From assembly GCA_038239345.1 (NCBI GenBank), contig JBBSEX010000002.1:62001-126000 (forward strand): 64,000 bases of DNA. The letters are read 5' to 3'. Made by a program: the position numbers and the translations under genes. The first letter of the stretch is position 1; every line of letters begins with the position of its first letter. This document shows positions 53,856 through 61,749 of the stretch, piece by piece. Below the pieces are notes generated by a model that did no database searches, was not told the DNA's origin, and saw only the letters and a list, made by a program, of their open reading frames with translations. This stretch comes from JBBSEX01 sp038239345 (lineage in GTDB: Bacteria; Acidobacteriota; Terriglobia; Bryobacterales; Bryobacteraceae).

Positions 53856-54262
53856 ATGTGACCAGCAATGTGATCAAAGACTTACTGCCTTTGTATCAAG
53901 AGGGCGAGGCCAGCCAGGACACTCGGCTATTGGTCGAGCAGTTTCTAGAAAGCGACCACGAACTTCGCAGACAGCTCACCGCTACTTCAACAGTCGAATG
54001 GCGCAGGGCAAAGGTCCGGCCGGAAATCGATCAAGCCTTGGCGACGCTGGAAAAAACCAAGAGAGCTCTGGCGCGGCAAAAGTGGTTGCATTTTTTTGCA
54101 ATTCTTTTCACCCTGGCCCCTCTCAGCTTTTCGTTTCAGAACGGCCAAATTCAGTCCATGGTCATAAGGGACGCGCCGTTATCGCTGATTCCGCTTTGGG
54201 GGGCGGCAATCGTGCTGTGGGTTGCCTACGCAAGGTCGCGCCGATCGGGTCAAGCGTTTTGA
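53852..54262 (+). CDS. Probable anti-sigma factor, zinc-finger-like fold without zinc ligands
   Basis: A 136-residue protein. The N-terminal motif VIKDLLPLYQEGEASQDTRLLVEQFL has the layout of the anti-sigma ZAS domain, but the His and Cys zinc ligands are missing. Two hydrophobic helices follow (LHFFAILFTLAPLSFSF and LSLIPLWGAAIVLWVAYA), so it should span the inner membrane twice with the N-terminus holding the sigma factor. It overlaps the sigma gene by four bases and must be co-translated. Other possibilities are a small membrane regulator of unrelated function, but the gene order makes anti-sigma most likely. Confidence 0.8.
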   Translation: MNVTSNVIKDLLPLYQEGEASQDTRLLVEQFLESDHELRRQLTATSTVEWRRAKVRPEIDQALATLEKTKRALARQKWLHFFAILFTLAPLSFSFQNGQIQSMVIRDAPLSLIPLWGAAIVLWVAYARSRRSGQAF

Positions 54263-54529
54263 TCCACCTCTGACGGTGTGTCGCGCCCGATCAACGGCAT
54301 TTCCAGGAAGCCCGCCGGCCATTGCGCCCGCCGTTCTAGTTCCGGTCGGCGCTTTGGTCAGGGTGTTTTTTGCGCCCTCAACAATACCGTCAAAACGCTG
54401 CATATGTTGAGGGGAAGCGACAAGAGTTTTCCCCGACAGAGCATCATCGAACTTCTGGCCGATATTGGTCAGAGCCTGGTCATAGACATCGTTTGTGGTG
54501 CGCTTCGCGCCGTCAAGGCCGATGGTTTT
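54263..54529 (-). pseudogene. Fragment of a coherent open frame, possible phage or mobile-element protein remnant
   Basis: Reading the minus strand from a TGA at 54530-54532 there is no start codon, then a frame with protein-like composition: KTIGLDGAKRTTNDVYDQAL, IGQKFDDALSG, MQRFDGIVEGAKNTLTKAP. It continues into the anti-sigma gene on the other strand, where it loses sense. The style resembles helical phage structural or internal virion proteins, but I cannot name a family. Lack of a start, a stop just upstream and its location between two decayed or foreign-looking segments suggest a remnant. Confidence 0.35.
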
Positions 54530-54802
54530 TCAGACCGCAGCACTTGAAGGCCTCTTGCTGCTCATCCGCGAATTTTTCGCCCGAGGATGAACATGCGGTT
54601 TTAGCTGCGGAGGGTTATCTGCCTCCCGTTAAGAAATGTCATCTGTACAGAGCCGGGCCTTTGGTAAGCAGATAACGGCGGGGATCACGGTGGATCGGGG
54701 ACTTTTCGTGGCCGCTAACTCCTTACCGTTACTATACTTACCCGATCACATTGCGCCACACCCAGCCGAAACGTTATTTTTGTATAAGCGAACCCGCTCA
54801 TA
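54530..54802. other. Intergenic region upstream of aceE
   Basis: No convincing gene. TATACT at about 54735 is a possible -10 element for aceE but has no clear -35. A 9-base inverted repeat (GTTATCTGC at 54614-54622, GCAGATAAC at 54668-54676) lies in it; its spacing of 45 bases is wide and it may be chance. Confidence 0.4.
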
Positions 54803-57481
54803 ATGCTCAAAACTAAAGTTGACCCCACCGAGGATCTCGATCCTTCAGAAACGGGAGAATGGCTGGACGCGCTTGATGAAATCATCGACGCCGCCGGGCC
54901 CGACCGGGCTTCTTATCTCCTTCGTAAGCTCCTTGAACGAGCTACTTACTTCGGAGTAAAGACGCCGACGAATTTGAACACGCCGTACATCAACACAATT
55001 CCGCCGGAAGAGGAAGTCGCCTATCCGGGCGACCGCGAGATCGAACGAAGAATCAAAGGCTTGGTTCGTTGGAATGCGATGGCTATGGTGGTCCGCGCCA
55101 ACAAGTACGATCCCAACATCGGTGGACATATCTCTACGTTTGCGTCCTTGGCCACGATCGCCGAGGTAGGCGCAAATCATTTCTTTCACGGCAGCCACGG
55201 CGATCAGGCGGGCGACCTGGTTTATTTCCAGGGCCACGCATCCCCCGGCATGTACTCCCGCGCCTTTGTCGAAGGACGTCTGTCGGAACAACAGCTGGAA
55301 AATTTCCGTCACGAACTGCGCGACACTCCCGGACTCTCCTCTTATCCGCACCCCTGGCTGATGCCGAATTTCTGGCAGTTTCCAACTGTATCCATGGGTC
55401 TTGGCCCCATCTCGGCCATCTATCAGGCGCGCTTCATGCGCTATCTGGAAAATCGCGGCATCATCCCCAAGACCGATCGTAAAATTTGGGCCTTCCTCGG
55501 CGATGGCGAAACGGATGAGCCGGAATCGCTCGGCGCATTAACGCTGGGCTCGCGCGAGAAGCTGGACAACCTGATCTTTATCGTGAATTGCAATCTGCAG
55601 CGCCTGGATGGACCGGTGCGCGGCAATGGCAAAATCATTCAAGAATTGGAAGCGGCATTCCGCGGCGCCGGCTGGAACGTGATCAAGGTTTTGTGGGGCA
55701 GCACCTGGGACGAACTTCTATCGAAAGACACCAGCGGCCTGTTGATCAAGCGCATGGAAGAGTGCGTCGACGGCGAGTATCAAGCATTCAAGGCTCGCGG
55801 CGGCGCTTATGTCCGTCAGGAATTCTTCGGCAAGTATCCCGAACTGTTGAAGCTTGTGGAGAACATGAGCGACGACGATCTGGGCAAGCTGCGCCGTGGC
55901 GGGCATGACCCGTTGAAGATGTATAACGGCATGAAACGCGCCGTGGAAACCAAGGGCATGCCCACCGTGATCCTGGCCAAAACCATCAAGGGGTATGGTT
56001 TGGGTGAAGCCGGCGAGGGCCGCAACATCACGCACCAGCAGAAGAAGTTGAATGAAGACGAGCTGGCCTATGTCTGGAAGCGCCTGAACATTCCGGTACC
56101 GGAAGAGGTGGTGGCCAAGGCTTCATTTTTCCGCCCGGCCGAAAACACTCCGGAAATGCAATATCTCCGCAAACGCACGGAGGCGATGGGTGGGTCCCTG
56201 CCCAACCGCAAGGCGAAGCCGTTCACCATCACCGCGCCTCCGCTGGAGGTATTCAGCGATGCCTTAACCGGTTCCCGTGGACGCGAAGCTTCCACTACCG
56301 CCGCGTTCGTCAGCATCTTGAAGACGCTTTTGAAAAGCCACGATCTAGGCAAGCTGATCGTGCCGATTATCCCCGATGAAGCGCGCACGTTCGGTATGGA
56401 ATCGATGTTCCGCGAGTACGGCATCTACGCCAGTCAAGGCCAGTTATATAAGCCGGTGGATTCCAACGTTCTGCTGTATTACAAGGAAGCGCAGAACGGC
56501 CAGATTCTGGAAGAGGGCATTACGGAGGCGGGCTCGATGGCCTCCTTCACGGCCGCGGGCACGTCATACGCAAACTACGGGGTTCCGATGATCCCGTTCT
56601 TCACCTATTACTCCATGTTCGGCTTCCAGCGCATCGGCGATCTGATATGGGCCTTCGCCGATTCCCGTGGAAAAGGCTTCCTGATGGGGGGCACCGCCGG
56701 ACGCACCACCCTGCTGGGAGAGGGTCTTCAGCATCAGGACGGACACAGCCTGGTTCTGTCCAGCACCGTACCCACTTGCGCCAGCTACGATCCGGCGTTC
56801 GCCTACGAAATCGCCGTCATTATTCAAGACGGAATTCGCCGCATGTATCAAATGGGTGAAGACCTGTTTTATTACCTCACCATCTACAACGAGAATTATG
56901 CCCAGCCCGCTATGCCCGACACCGAAGGCTTGCGGGAAGGCATTCTCAAAGGGTTGTACCGCTATCGGCCGTCGTCTAACGGCCCGGCTGTGGTGCAACT
57001 TTTCGGCAGTGGAACCATTCTCAACGAGGCCTTGCGAGCCCAGGAAATTCTGGGCCATAAGTATGGCATCGCCGCCGATGTGTGGAGCGTCACCAGCTAC
57101 AATGAGCTGCGCCGCGAAGCGCTGAACGTGGAACGTTGGAACCGGCTCCATCCGGCCGAGCCTGAGAAGCTCCCCTATATCCGCCAGATCATGGACGGAG
57201 TCAACGGGCCGGTTATCGCGGCCACCGATTATATGAAGGCTGTACCCGACCAGATTGCACCATGGCTTACCGGCCGCCTGCACACCTTGGGAACGGACGG
57301 CTTTGGCCGCAGCGACAATCGGGAACATCTGCGCCGGCACTTTGAGATTTCGGCCGAAGCCATCGCCGCCGCTGCGATTTCCAGGTTGTCCCGAACCGGC
57401 GTCGTCGATGTTCCGAAGGCTCAACTGGCGCTAGCCGAGCTGGGCATCGATACCGAGGGTTCCGATCCGGCAAGGGCGTAA
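54803..57481 (+). CDS. aceE: Pyruvate dehydrogenase E1 component, homodimeric type
   Basis: An 892-residue thiamine-diphosphate enzyme that decarboxylates pyruvate and acetylates lipoyl groups of E2. It has the E. coli-type layout: NTPYINTIPPEEEVAYPGD near the N-terminus, GHISTFASLATIAEVG, the ThDP motif FLGDGETDEPESLGALT ending in NLIFIVNCNLQRLDGPVRGN, then EGITEAGSMASFTAAGTSY, FFTYYSMFGFQRIGDLIW and TAGRTTLLGEGLQHQDGHS. The length is normal (E. coli 887). No aceF or lpd gene is next to it. It is followed 10 bases later by an ornithine cyclodeaminase family gene. Confidence 0.97.
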   Translation: MLKTKVDPTEDLDPSETGEWLDALDEIIDAAGPDRASYLLRKLLERATYFGVKTPTNLNTPYINTIPPEEEVAYPGDREIERRIKGLVRWNAMAMVVRANKYDPNIGGHISTFASLATIAEVGANHFFHGSHGDQAGDLVYFQGHASPGMYSRAFVEGRLSEQQLENFRHELRDTPGLSSYPHPWLMPNFWQFPTVSMGLGPISAIYQARFMRYLENRGIIPKTDRKIWAFLGDGETDEPESLGALTLGSREKLDNLIFIVNCNLQRLDGPVRGNGKIIQELEAAFRGAGWNVIKVLWGSTWDELLSKDTSGLLIKRMEECVDGEYQAFKARGGAYVRQEFFGKYPELLKLVENMSDDDLGKLRRGGHDPLKMYNGMKRAVETKGMPTVILAKTIKGYGLGEAGEGRNITHQQKKLNEDELAYVWKRLNIPVPEEVVAKASFFRPAENTPEMQYLRKRTEAMGGSLPNRKAKPFTITAPPLEVFSDALTGSRGREASTTAAFVSILKTLLKSHDLGKLIVPIIPDEARTFGMESMFREYGIYASQGQLYKPVDSNVLLYYKEAQNGQILEEGITEAGSMASFTAAGTSYANYGVPMIPFFTYYSMFGFQRIGDLIWAFADSRGKGFLMGGTAGRTTLLGEGLQHQDGHSLVLSSTVPTCASYDPAFAYEIAVIIQDGIRRMYQMGEDLFYYLTIYNENYAQPAMPDTEGLREGILKGLYRYRPSSNGPAVVQLFGSGTILNEALRAQEILGHKYGIAADVWSVTSYNELRREALNVERWNRLHPAEPEKLPYIRQIMDGVNGPVIAATDYMKAVPDQIAPWLTGRLHTLGTDGFGRSDNREHLRRHFEISAEAIAAAAISRLSRTGVVDVPKAQLALAELGIDTEGSDPARA

Positions 57482-57491
57482 GCGGGCCCCT

Positions 57492-58394
57492 ATGTTGTCC
57501 ATCACCGAAGCGCAAGTTCGCGAATTACTTTCCATGCCCAAGGCCGTGGAATTGATGCGCGGCGTCTTCTCTTCCCTGGCGCGTGGCGAGGCTATCAATC
57601 AGCCTCGCCGGCGCCTGATCCTGCCCACCGGATCCGTTCTGCACAGTCTTGCCGGCGCCTATGGCAAGTATTTCGGAACAAAAATTTATTCCACCAACCC
57701 GGGGCATGGAGCACACTTCTTTTTTCTATTATTTGACGCCGAAACGGCTCGCCCCTTGGCGACGATCGAAGCGAACTACCTCGGCCAGATCCGCACCGGC
57801 GCCGCCAGCGGGATGGTCACGGACCTTCTGGCCAGCAAGGGCCACGCCGTGCTGGGAATTATCGGCAGCGGGTTTCAGGCCCATTCCCAGTTGGAAGCGA
57901 TGCGTGCCGTGCGGGACCTGAGTGAGGTTCGCGTATGGAGTCGCGACGCCTCCAAGCGGATCGCGTTTGCCCAGGCCAATCAGGTTACGGCGGTGGATAT
58001 GGCGGAGCAAGCCGTCCGCGGCGCGAACATCGTCGTCACCGCCACCAACTCGAAGGAGCCGGTTTTAGAAGCGTCGTGGATTTCACCCGGGACGCATGTC
58101 AATGCGATGGGTTCCAACACGGCGACGCGACGCGAATTGCCCGCCGAGTTAATCGCCAAGGCCGATCTGATCGTAGTGGATTCGCTGGAGCAGGCAAAGA
58201 TTGAGGCGGGGGATCTACTGCTGGCCTGGAAGGCCGGTGATTGGACAAAGGCAGCGGAAGTACAGACGTTATTCGCGAACCCGCATCCTTATAGCCCGGA
58301 GAAGATTACCGTCTTCAAGTCGCTGGGTATTGGAGTGGAAGATGTCGCCGCAGCCGCGTTTGTATATGAGACGATTCTGGCGTCGAAACTGTGA
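57492..58394 (+). CDS. Ornithine cyclodeaminase / mu-crystallin family protein
   Basis: A 300-residue NAD(P)-binding enzyme. Visible motifs are MRGVFSSLARGEAINQPRR, ATIEANYLGQIRTGAASG (substrate-binding Arg in the loop), LGIIGSGFQAHSQLEAM (dinucleotide motif), ANIVVTATNSKEPV, and SPGTHVNAMGSNTATRRELP. These match ornithine cyclodeaminase, alanine dehydrogenase or ketimine reductase members; the substrate cannot be set from sequence. It begins 10 bases after aceE, which would fit alanine/pyruvate metabolism, but that is inference. Confidence 0.9.
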   Translation: MLSITEAQVRELLSMPKAVELMRGVFSSLARGEAINQPRRRLILPTGSVLHSLAGAYGKYFGTKIYSTNPGHGAHFFFLLFDAETARPLATIEANYLGQIRTGAASGMVTDLLASKGHAVLGIIGSGFQAHSQLEAMRAVRDLSEVRVWSRDASKRIAFAQANQVTAVDMAEQAVRGANIVVTATNSKEPVLEASWISPGTHVNAMGSNTATRRELPAELIAKADLIVVDSLEQAKIEAGDLLLAWKAGDWTKAAEVQTLFANPHPYSPEKITVFKSLGIGVEDVAAAAFVYETILASKL

Positions 58395-58400
58395 TAGCGC

Positions 58401-58625
58401 TTATTCCTGGGCGGCCATCTGAGGATCTGAATCCCGCCAGGCACTGATTTTCAGACGGCGGCAGACCCAACACAAGCCTTCCGAGGAATTCGGAGCGCAT
58501 TCCCCACTGCACACTGTGCACTTGGCGGCACGTCTCCAGCCTTCGGGTTCCAGCGTCTGCTCGGCACGATCCAGAAGATCCTGAGGAATTATCTCGGTAG
58601 TTGGCGGCGCTGGTTTACGTTTCAA
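58401..58625 (-). CDS. Small zinc-ribbon protein
   Basis: A 74-residue protein. Two cysteine pairs (CTVCSGEC near residues 36-43 and CWVCRRLK near 52-59) should bind one zinc. The N-terminus is Pro/Thr-rich (MKRKPAPPTTEIIPQDLLDRA). A TTG start at 58625 is preceded by GAGGGA, which supports it. It follows another small zinc-ribbon gene on the same strand 69 bases away. Function unknown; probably protein or nucleic acid binding. Confidence 0.72.
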   Translation of the reverse strand: MKRKPAPPTTEIIPQDLLDRAEQTLEPEGWRRAAKCTVCSGECAPNSSEGLCWVCRRLKISAWRDSDPQMAAQE

Positions 58626-58694
58626 AATGAATCCCTCGATACCAATATAGACGAAAATACGTCCCGCGTCGGTACGAGTTTACGTAGACCGGAG

Positions 58695-58901
58695 TTATGC
58701 CGCGCGGTCGTAGCGCATGATGTAGCCGGCGTCGAGCGATGAGGAACAGCGTGGGCACTTCTGCCCGGCCTTGGCCTGATAATGCCGTCCTTTCACTTCG
58801 ATAAGGGCATCGACGGTATGCGTGCACAGTGGGCAATATACCTTGCCGGGGTATGCACTCTGGGTCTTGTTGGAAGAAACGCTTTGGGTGGTGCGGGTCA
58901 T
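58695..58901 (-). CDS. Small zinc-ribbon protein
   Basis: A 68-residue protein with two CxxC pairs: YCPLCTHTVDAL at residues 22-33 and QKCPRCSSSLD at about 47-57, the layout of rubredoxin-like or RNA-polymerase-type zinc ribbons. AGGAGG sits six bases before its ATG, a strong ribosome binding site. The C-terminus (GYIMRYDRAA) is short. It is not recognised. It is the first of two small ribbon genes and is divergent from lpxD. Confidence 0.75.
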   Translation of the reverse strand: MTRTTQSVSSNKTQSAYPGKVYCPLCTHTVDALIEVKGRHYQAKAGQKCPRCSSSLDAGYIMRYDRAA

Positions 58902-59057
58902 AATAACCTCCTGCGATCACTTTCTCAGACGCAACTGCACTGCCAAAGGATCCGGCGAAGATTGCTAATTTATATTAGGGCCATTTAACCCGCCGTAAGC
59001 GGCGCTTATTTTTTCCTCCGACTGATTCTTTGATGTATAGTTTTCAAGAGGATATTC

Positions 59058-60080
59058 GTGCAGGTAAAAGAGCTGGCGGCGTGGCTTGGCGTCACCTACG
59101 AAGGCGAAGGGACGAATGAAGTTCGCGAGGTCGCGCCTGTGGAGACGGCGGGCGCGGGCGATATTTCTTTCGTCAGCGGACGCGCTGCTGCGAAACTTGC
59201 GAAGAATTCCGGCGCAACCTGCCTGGTTGTTCCGCCCGATTTTCTGAACGAGCCGAAACGGTTAATCATCCGGGCCGCTAGCCCTCGCGCCGCCATCGCG
59301 AAAATCATCCAAAGGCTGTATCCGAAAATTGAGACCCAGCCCGGCGTACATCCAAGCGCTGTCCTTGGGCCGGGAGTGGTTCTGGGTCACGGCGCCTATA
59401 TCGGGCCCCATGCCTGCCTGGGCGCGGGGGTCCATTTGGGGGCGGGCAGCAGCGTCGGTGCGGGATGCGTTGTGGGTGATTACGTGGAGATTGGAGAGCA
59501 GAGCGTGCTCCACGCCAATGTCACGATTTACCGCGACGTATCAATCGGCAACCGGGCGATTCTTCATTCCGGCTGCGTGATTGGCGCGGACGGATTTGGG
59601 TTCGTTTTGTCAGAACGGGCGTACGAGAAATTCCCCCAGATCGGGCGGGTGGAAATTGGAAACGATGTCGAACTTGGCGCGAACTGCTGTATCGACCGGG
59701 CGGCGCTGGGCGTCACCTCTATCGGCGACGGCACCAAAATCGACAATATGGTCCATGTCGGTCACAACTGCCGAATCGGAAAACATGTCGTGGTTGCTGC
59801 GCAAACGGGATTTTCAGGCGGCGTCGTTATAGGCGATTATGCCGTCATCGGCGGCCAGGTGGGCGTGGGCGATAAGGTTCGGATTGAGCCTCGGGCAGTG
59901 TTAGGCTCCGGGTCGGGCGTGCTAACGTCGAAGATAGTACGGGCCGGACAGGTGATGTGGGGCACTCCGGCGCGGCCGTTAAAACAGTACCTGGCCCAAT
60001 TGGCTTCGTTTGGTAAATTACCGGAAATGCAGAAAGACATTCGCGAATTAAAGAAGAAGAATAAGCCGGAAGACAATTAA
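59058..60080 (+). CDS. lpxD: UDP-3-O-acylglucosamine N-acyltransferase
   Basis: A 340-residue enzyme that adds the N-linked acyl chain to UDP-3-O-acylglucosamine in lipid A synthesis. The GTG start at 59058 has AAGAGGA before it. The N-terminal uridine-binding domain has VAPVETAGAGDISFVSGRAA. From about residue 95 the left-handed beta helix begins, with hexad repeats such as VLGPGVVLGHGAYIGPHACL, and includes the conserved IDNMVHVGHNCRIGKHVVVAAQ with the catalytic His. The C-terminus is a helix (PEMQKDIRELKKKNKP). Length is normal. Its presence shows lipid A in the outer membrane. Confidence 0.97.
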   Translation: MQVKELAAWLGVTYEGEGTNEVREVAPVETAGAGDISFVSGRAAAKLAKNSGATCLVVPPDFLNEPKRLIIRAASPRAAIAKIIQRLYPKIETQPGVHPSAVLGPGVVLGHGAYIGPHACLGAGVHLGAGSSVGAGCVVGDYVEIGEQSVLHANVTIYRDVSIGNRAILHSGCVIGADGFGFVLSERAYEKFPQIGRVEIGNDVELGANCCIDRAALGVTSIGDGTKIDNMVHVGHNCRIGKHVVVAAQTGFSGGVVIGDYAVIGGQVGVGDKVRIEPRAVLGSGSGVLTSKIVRAGQVMWGTPARPLKQYLAQLASFGKLPEMQKDIRELKKKNKPEDN

Positions 60081-60887
60081 GTGCGTTCATCGCGGGCGAT
60101 GCTAGCCTGCCTGGCGTGCGCTTCTTTCGCGATCGCCGACGAGCGCGTTACCCGCATGACACAACGCGTGTCCCAGGAAGCGGCGGCCTTCTCCAAATCC
60201 GCCCCGCATTTTCTAACCCAGGAGACGTTACGCCAGCGGGCGCTGAGCCCAAAGGGCTGGCAGCAGCGAGAGGTCGTTTCCGAATATGGATACTCCGCTC
60301 TAAACGCCCAACCCCAGGCGATCCACGAATTCCGCCGCGTGATCTCCGTTGACGGCAAGAATATCGAGAAGCCTGAGAAGGCACTGGATGCCCTGGCCCG
60401 CAACATCACCGCGACGGACGACCATGGGCGCCGGGCTCTCTTAAAACAGTTCGAAAAGTACGGCCTGGTGGGCGCGGCGGCGGACTTCGGCCAGTTGATC
60501 CTGCTCTTCGGGCCGGGACGAATCGACCGCTACGAATTTCGCTTTAGCGGACAGAAAGACGGCGTCGCCGCTTTTGCTTATAAACAATTGGATGGCACCG
60601 ATACAGTAACGATATATGAAGGCGGCAAGCGGATCCGGCAGTCGTTGAGCGGTGAAATCTGGGTTCGCGCAGCGGATTATCTTCCGCTCCGAATTACCCT
60701 ACGAACGGATCGCGGCGACGGTCTCAGCGCTGTTCGCGACGAAGCCTCGGTGGTTTATAGCCTGAACCCGGCGAACGTTTTATTGCCCGCCGGAATCGAG
60801 CACCGTGAACTTCGCGGCGGTAGCGTGGTGGTTGAGAATCACTTCACCTATCTACCCTTTCATGCGTTCGGAGTTGCTTCCGAGTGA
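60081..60887 (+). CDS. Hypothetical exported protein
   Basis: A 268-residue protein that starts at a GTG directly following the lpxD stop. It has a short signal peptide (AMLACLACASFAIAD). The remainder alternates helical and beta strands; the section GEIWVRAADYLPLRITLRT resembles a strand of outer-membrane lipoprotein-sorting-type (LolA-like) half barrels, but this is weak. The C-terminal VENHFTYLPFHAFGVASE ends in beta. Its position between lpxD and a hydrolase supports an envelope role by context only. Its stop overlaps the next gene by one base. Confidence 0.7.
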   Translation: MRSSRAMLACLACASFAIADERVTRMTQRVSQEAAAFSKSAPHFLTQETLRQRALSPKGWQQREVVSEYGYSALNAQPQAIHEFRRVISVDGKNIEKPEKALDALARNITATDDHGRRALLKQFEKYGLVGAAADFGQLILLFGPGRIDRYEFRFSGQKDGVAAFAYKQLDGTDTVTIYEGGKRIRQSLSGEIWVRAADYLPLRITLRTDRGDGLSAVRDEASVVYSLNPANVLLPAGIEHRELRGGSVVVENHFTYLPFHAFGVASE

Positions 60888-61525
60888 TGGCAAAACCGAT
60901 CGTTTATTTGCACGGTTTTGCTTCCGGGCCGGCATCGAAGAAAGCGCAATTCTTTCGCGCGAAGTTCGCCGCACAAGGCGTTGCGCTGGAGATTCCGGCA
61001 CTCGATGAGGGGGATTTCGAAAACCTGACGATCTCCGGGCAGCTTGCCATTCTGGAGCGCCTGGCAGCCGGTGGGCCCGTATCGCTAATAGGGTCCAGCA
61101 TGGGTGGCTATTTGGCGGCACTGTACGCCGCCGGGCATCGCGAAGTCGATCGATTGGTGTTGCTCGCTCCAGCATTTCACTTCGCCCGGCGGTGGCAGGC
61201 GTCACTGGGTGAGAAGGCCATGGCCGATTGGCGGTTGACGGGAAAATTGCCGATTTTTCACTATGGCGACAATCGCCTGCGATCGCTCGGGACGCGGATC
61301 ATCGACGACGCCCTCCAATTTGAGCCAGTGCCCGATTTTAAACAGCCGACGCTCATCCTGCATGGCGAGCTTGACACCGTGGTGCCTATCGTCTCGTCGG
61401 AAGAATTTGTGGCGGCACACCCCGCGGCCCGCCTCCTGCGCTATCCAGCCGGACATGAATTGGTGGAAGTGCTGGACCAGCTCTGGGCCGAAACCTGGAA
61501 TTTTCTCAGCGGTGTGTTAATCTAA
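60887..61525 (+). CDS. YqiA-like alpha/beta hydrolase (serine esterase family)
   Basis: A 212-residue alpha/beta hydrolase. The oxyanion strand is IVYLHGFASGPASKKAQFF, the nucleophile is Ser 71 in GSSMGGY, the acid is Asp in LHGELDTVVP and the His is in YPAGHELVEVL. This matches the YqiA/YcfP family of cytoplasmic esterases with unknown natural substrate. I chose the ATG at 60887, which overlaps the previous stop (TGATG); a GTG one codon upstream is possible. It is a translationally coupled neighbour of the hypothetical gene. Confidence 0.9.
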   Translation: MAKPIVYLHGFASGPASKKAQFFRAKFAAQGVALEIPALDEGDFENLTISGQLAILERLAAGGPVSLIGSSMGGYLAALYAAGHREVDRLVLLAPAFHFARRWQASLGEKAMADWRLTGKLPIFHYGDNRLRSLGTRIIDDALQFEPVPDFKQPTLILHGELDTVVPIVSSEEFVAAHPAARLLRYPAGHELVEVLDQLWAETWNFLSGVLI

Positions 61526-61532
61526 TCTTGCT

Positions 61533-61742
61533 ATGGCAATCCCCAACGTAAAGCGTTATCGCCCATTCTGCCCAACCTGCAACGACACCTACACCCTGAT
61601 GGCTATTTTGCCGACGGAAGTGAACGTGGATGAATACCTGAAAGATGCCGTCTCGCGTCACGATCATAAGGCGTTTCAAGAGGCGAAGGTGGCTCAGTTC
61701 AAGGTCCGCGTCGGTCAGCAGAAACAGCAGAAGAAGAAGTAG
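61533..61742 (+). CDS. Small CxxC-containing protein
   Basis: A 69-residue protein. The N-terminus has one cysteine pair (FCPTCNDTYTLM near residues 12-23), then EVNVDEYLKDAVSRHDHKAF and a basic, Gln/Lys-rich tail (QQKQQKKK). A single CxxC plus downstream His residues could hold zinc. No recognised family. It starts seven bases after the hydrolase stop and likely belongs to the lpxD transcript. Its 3' end and the converging HEAT gene share a short AT-rich inverted repeat. Confidence 0.62.
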   Translation: MAIPNVKRYRPFCPTCNDTYTLMAILPTEVNVDEYLKDAVSRHDHKAFQEAKVAQFKVRVGQQKQQKKK

Positions 61743-61749
61743 TTTCTTC

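Noticed and set aside
54614..54676. 9-base inverted repeat GTTATCTGC ... GCAGATAAC
   Set aside because: Short arms with 45 bases between them and no flanking duplication; such matches are expected by chance in a window of this size.
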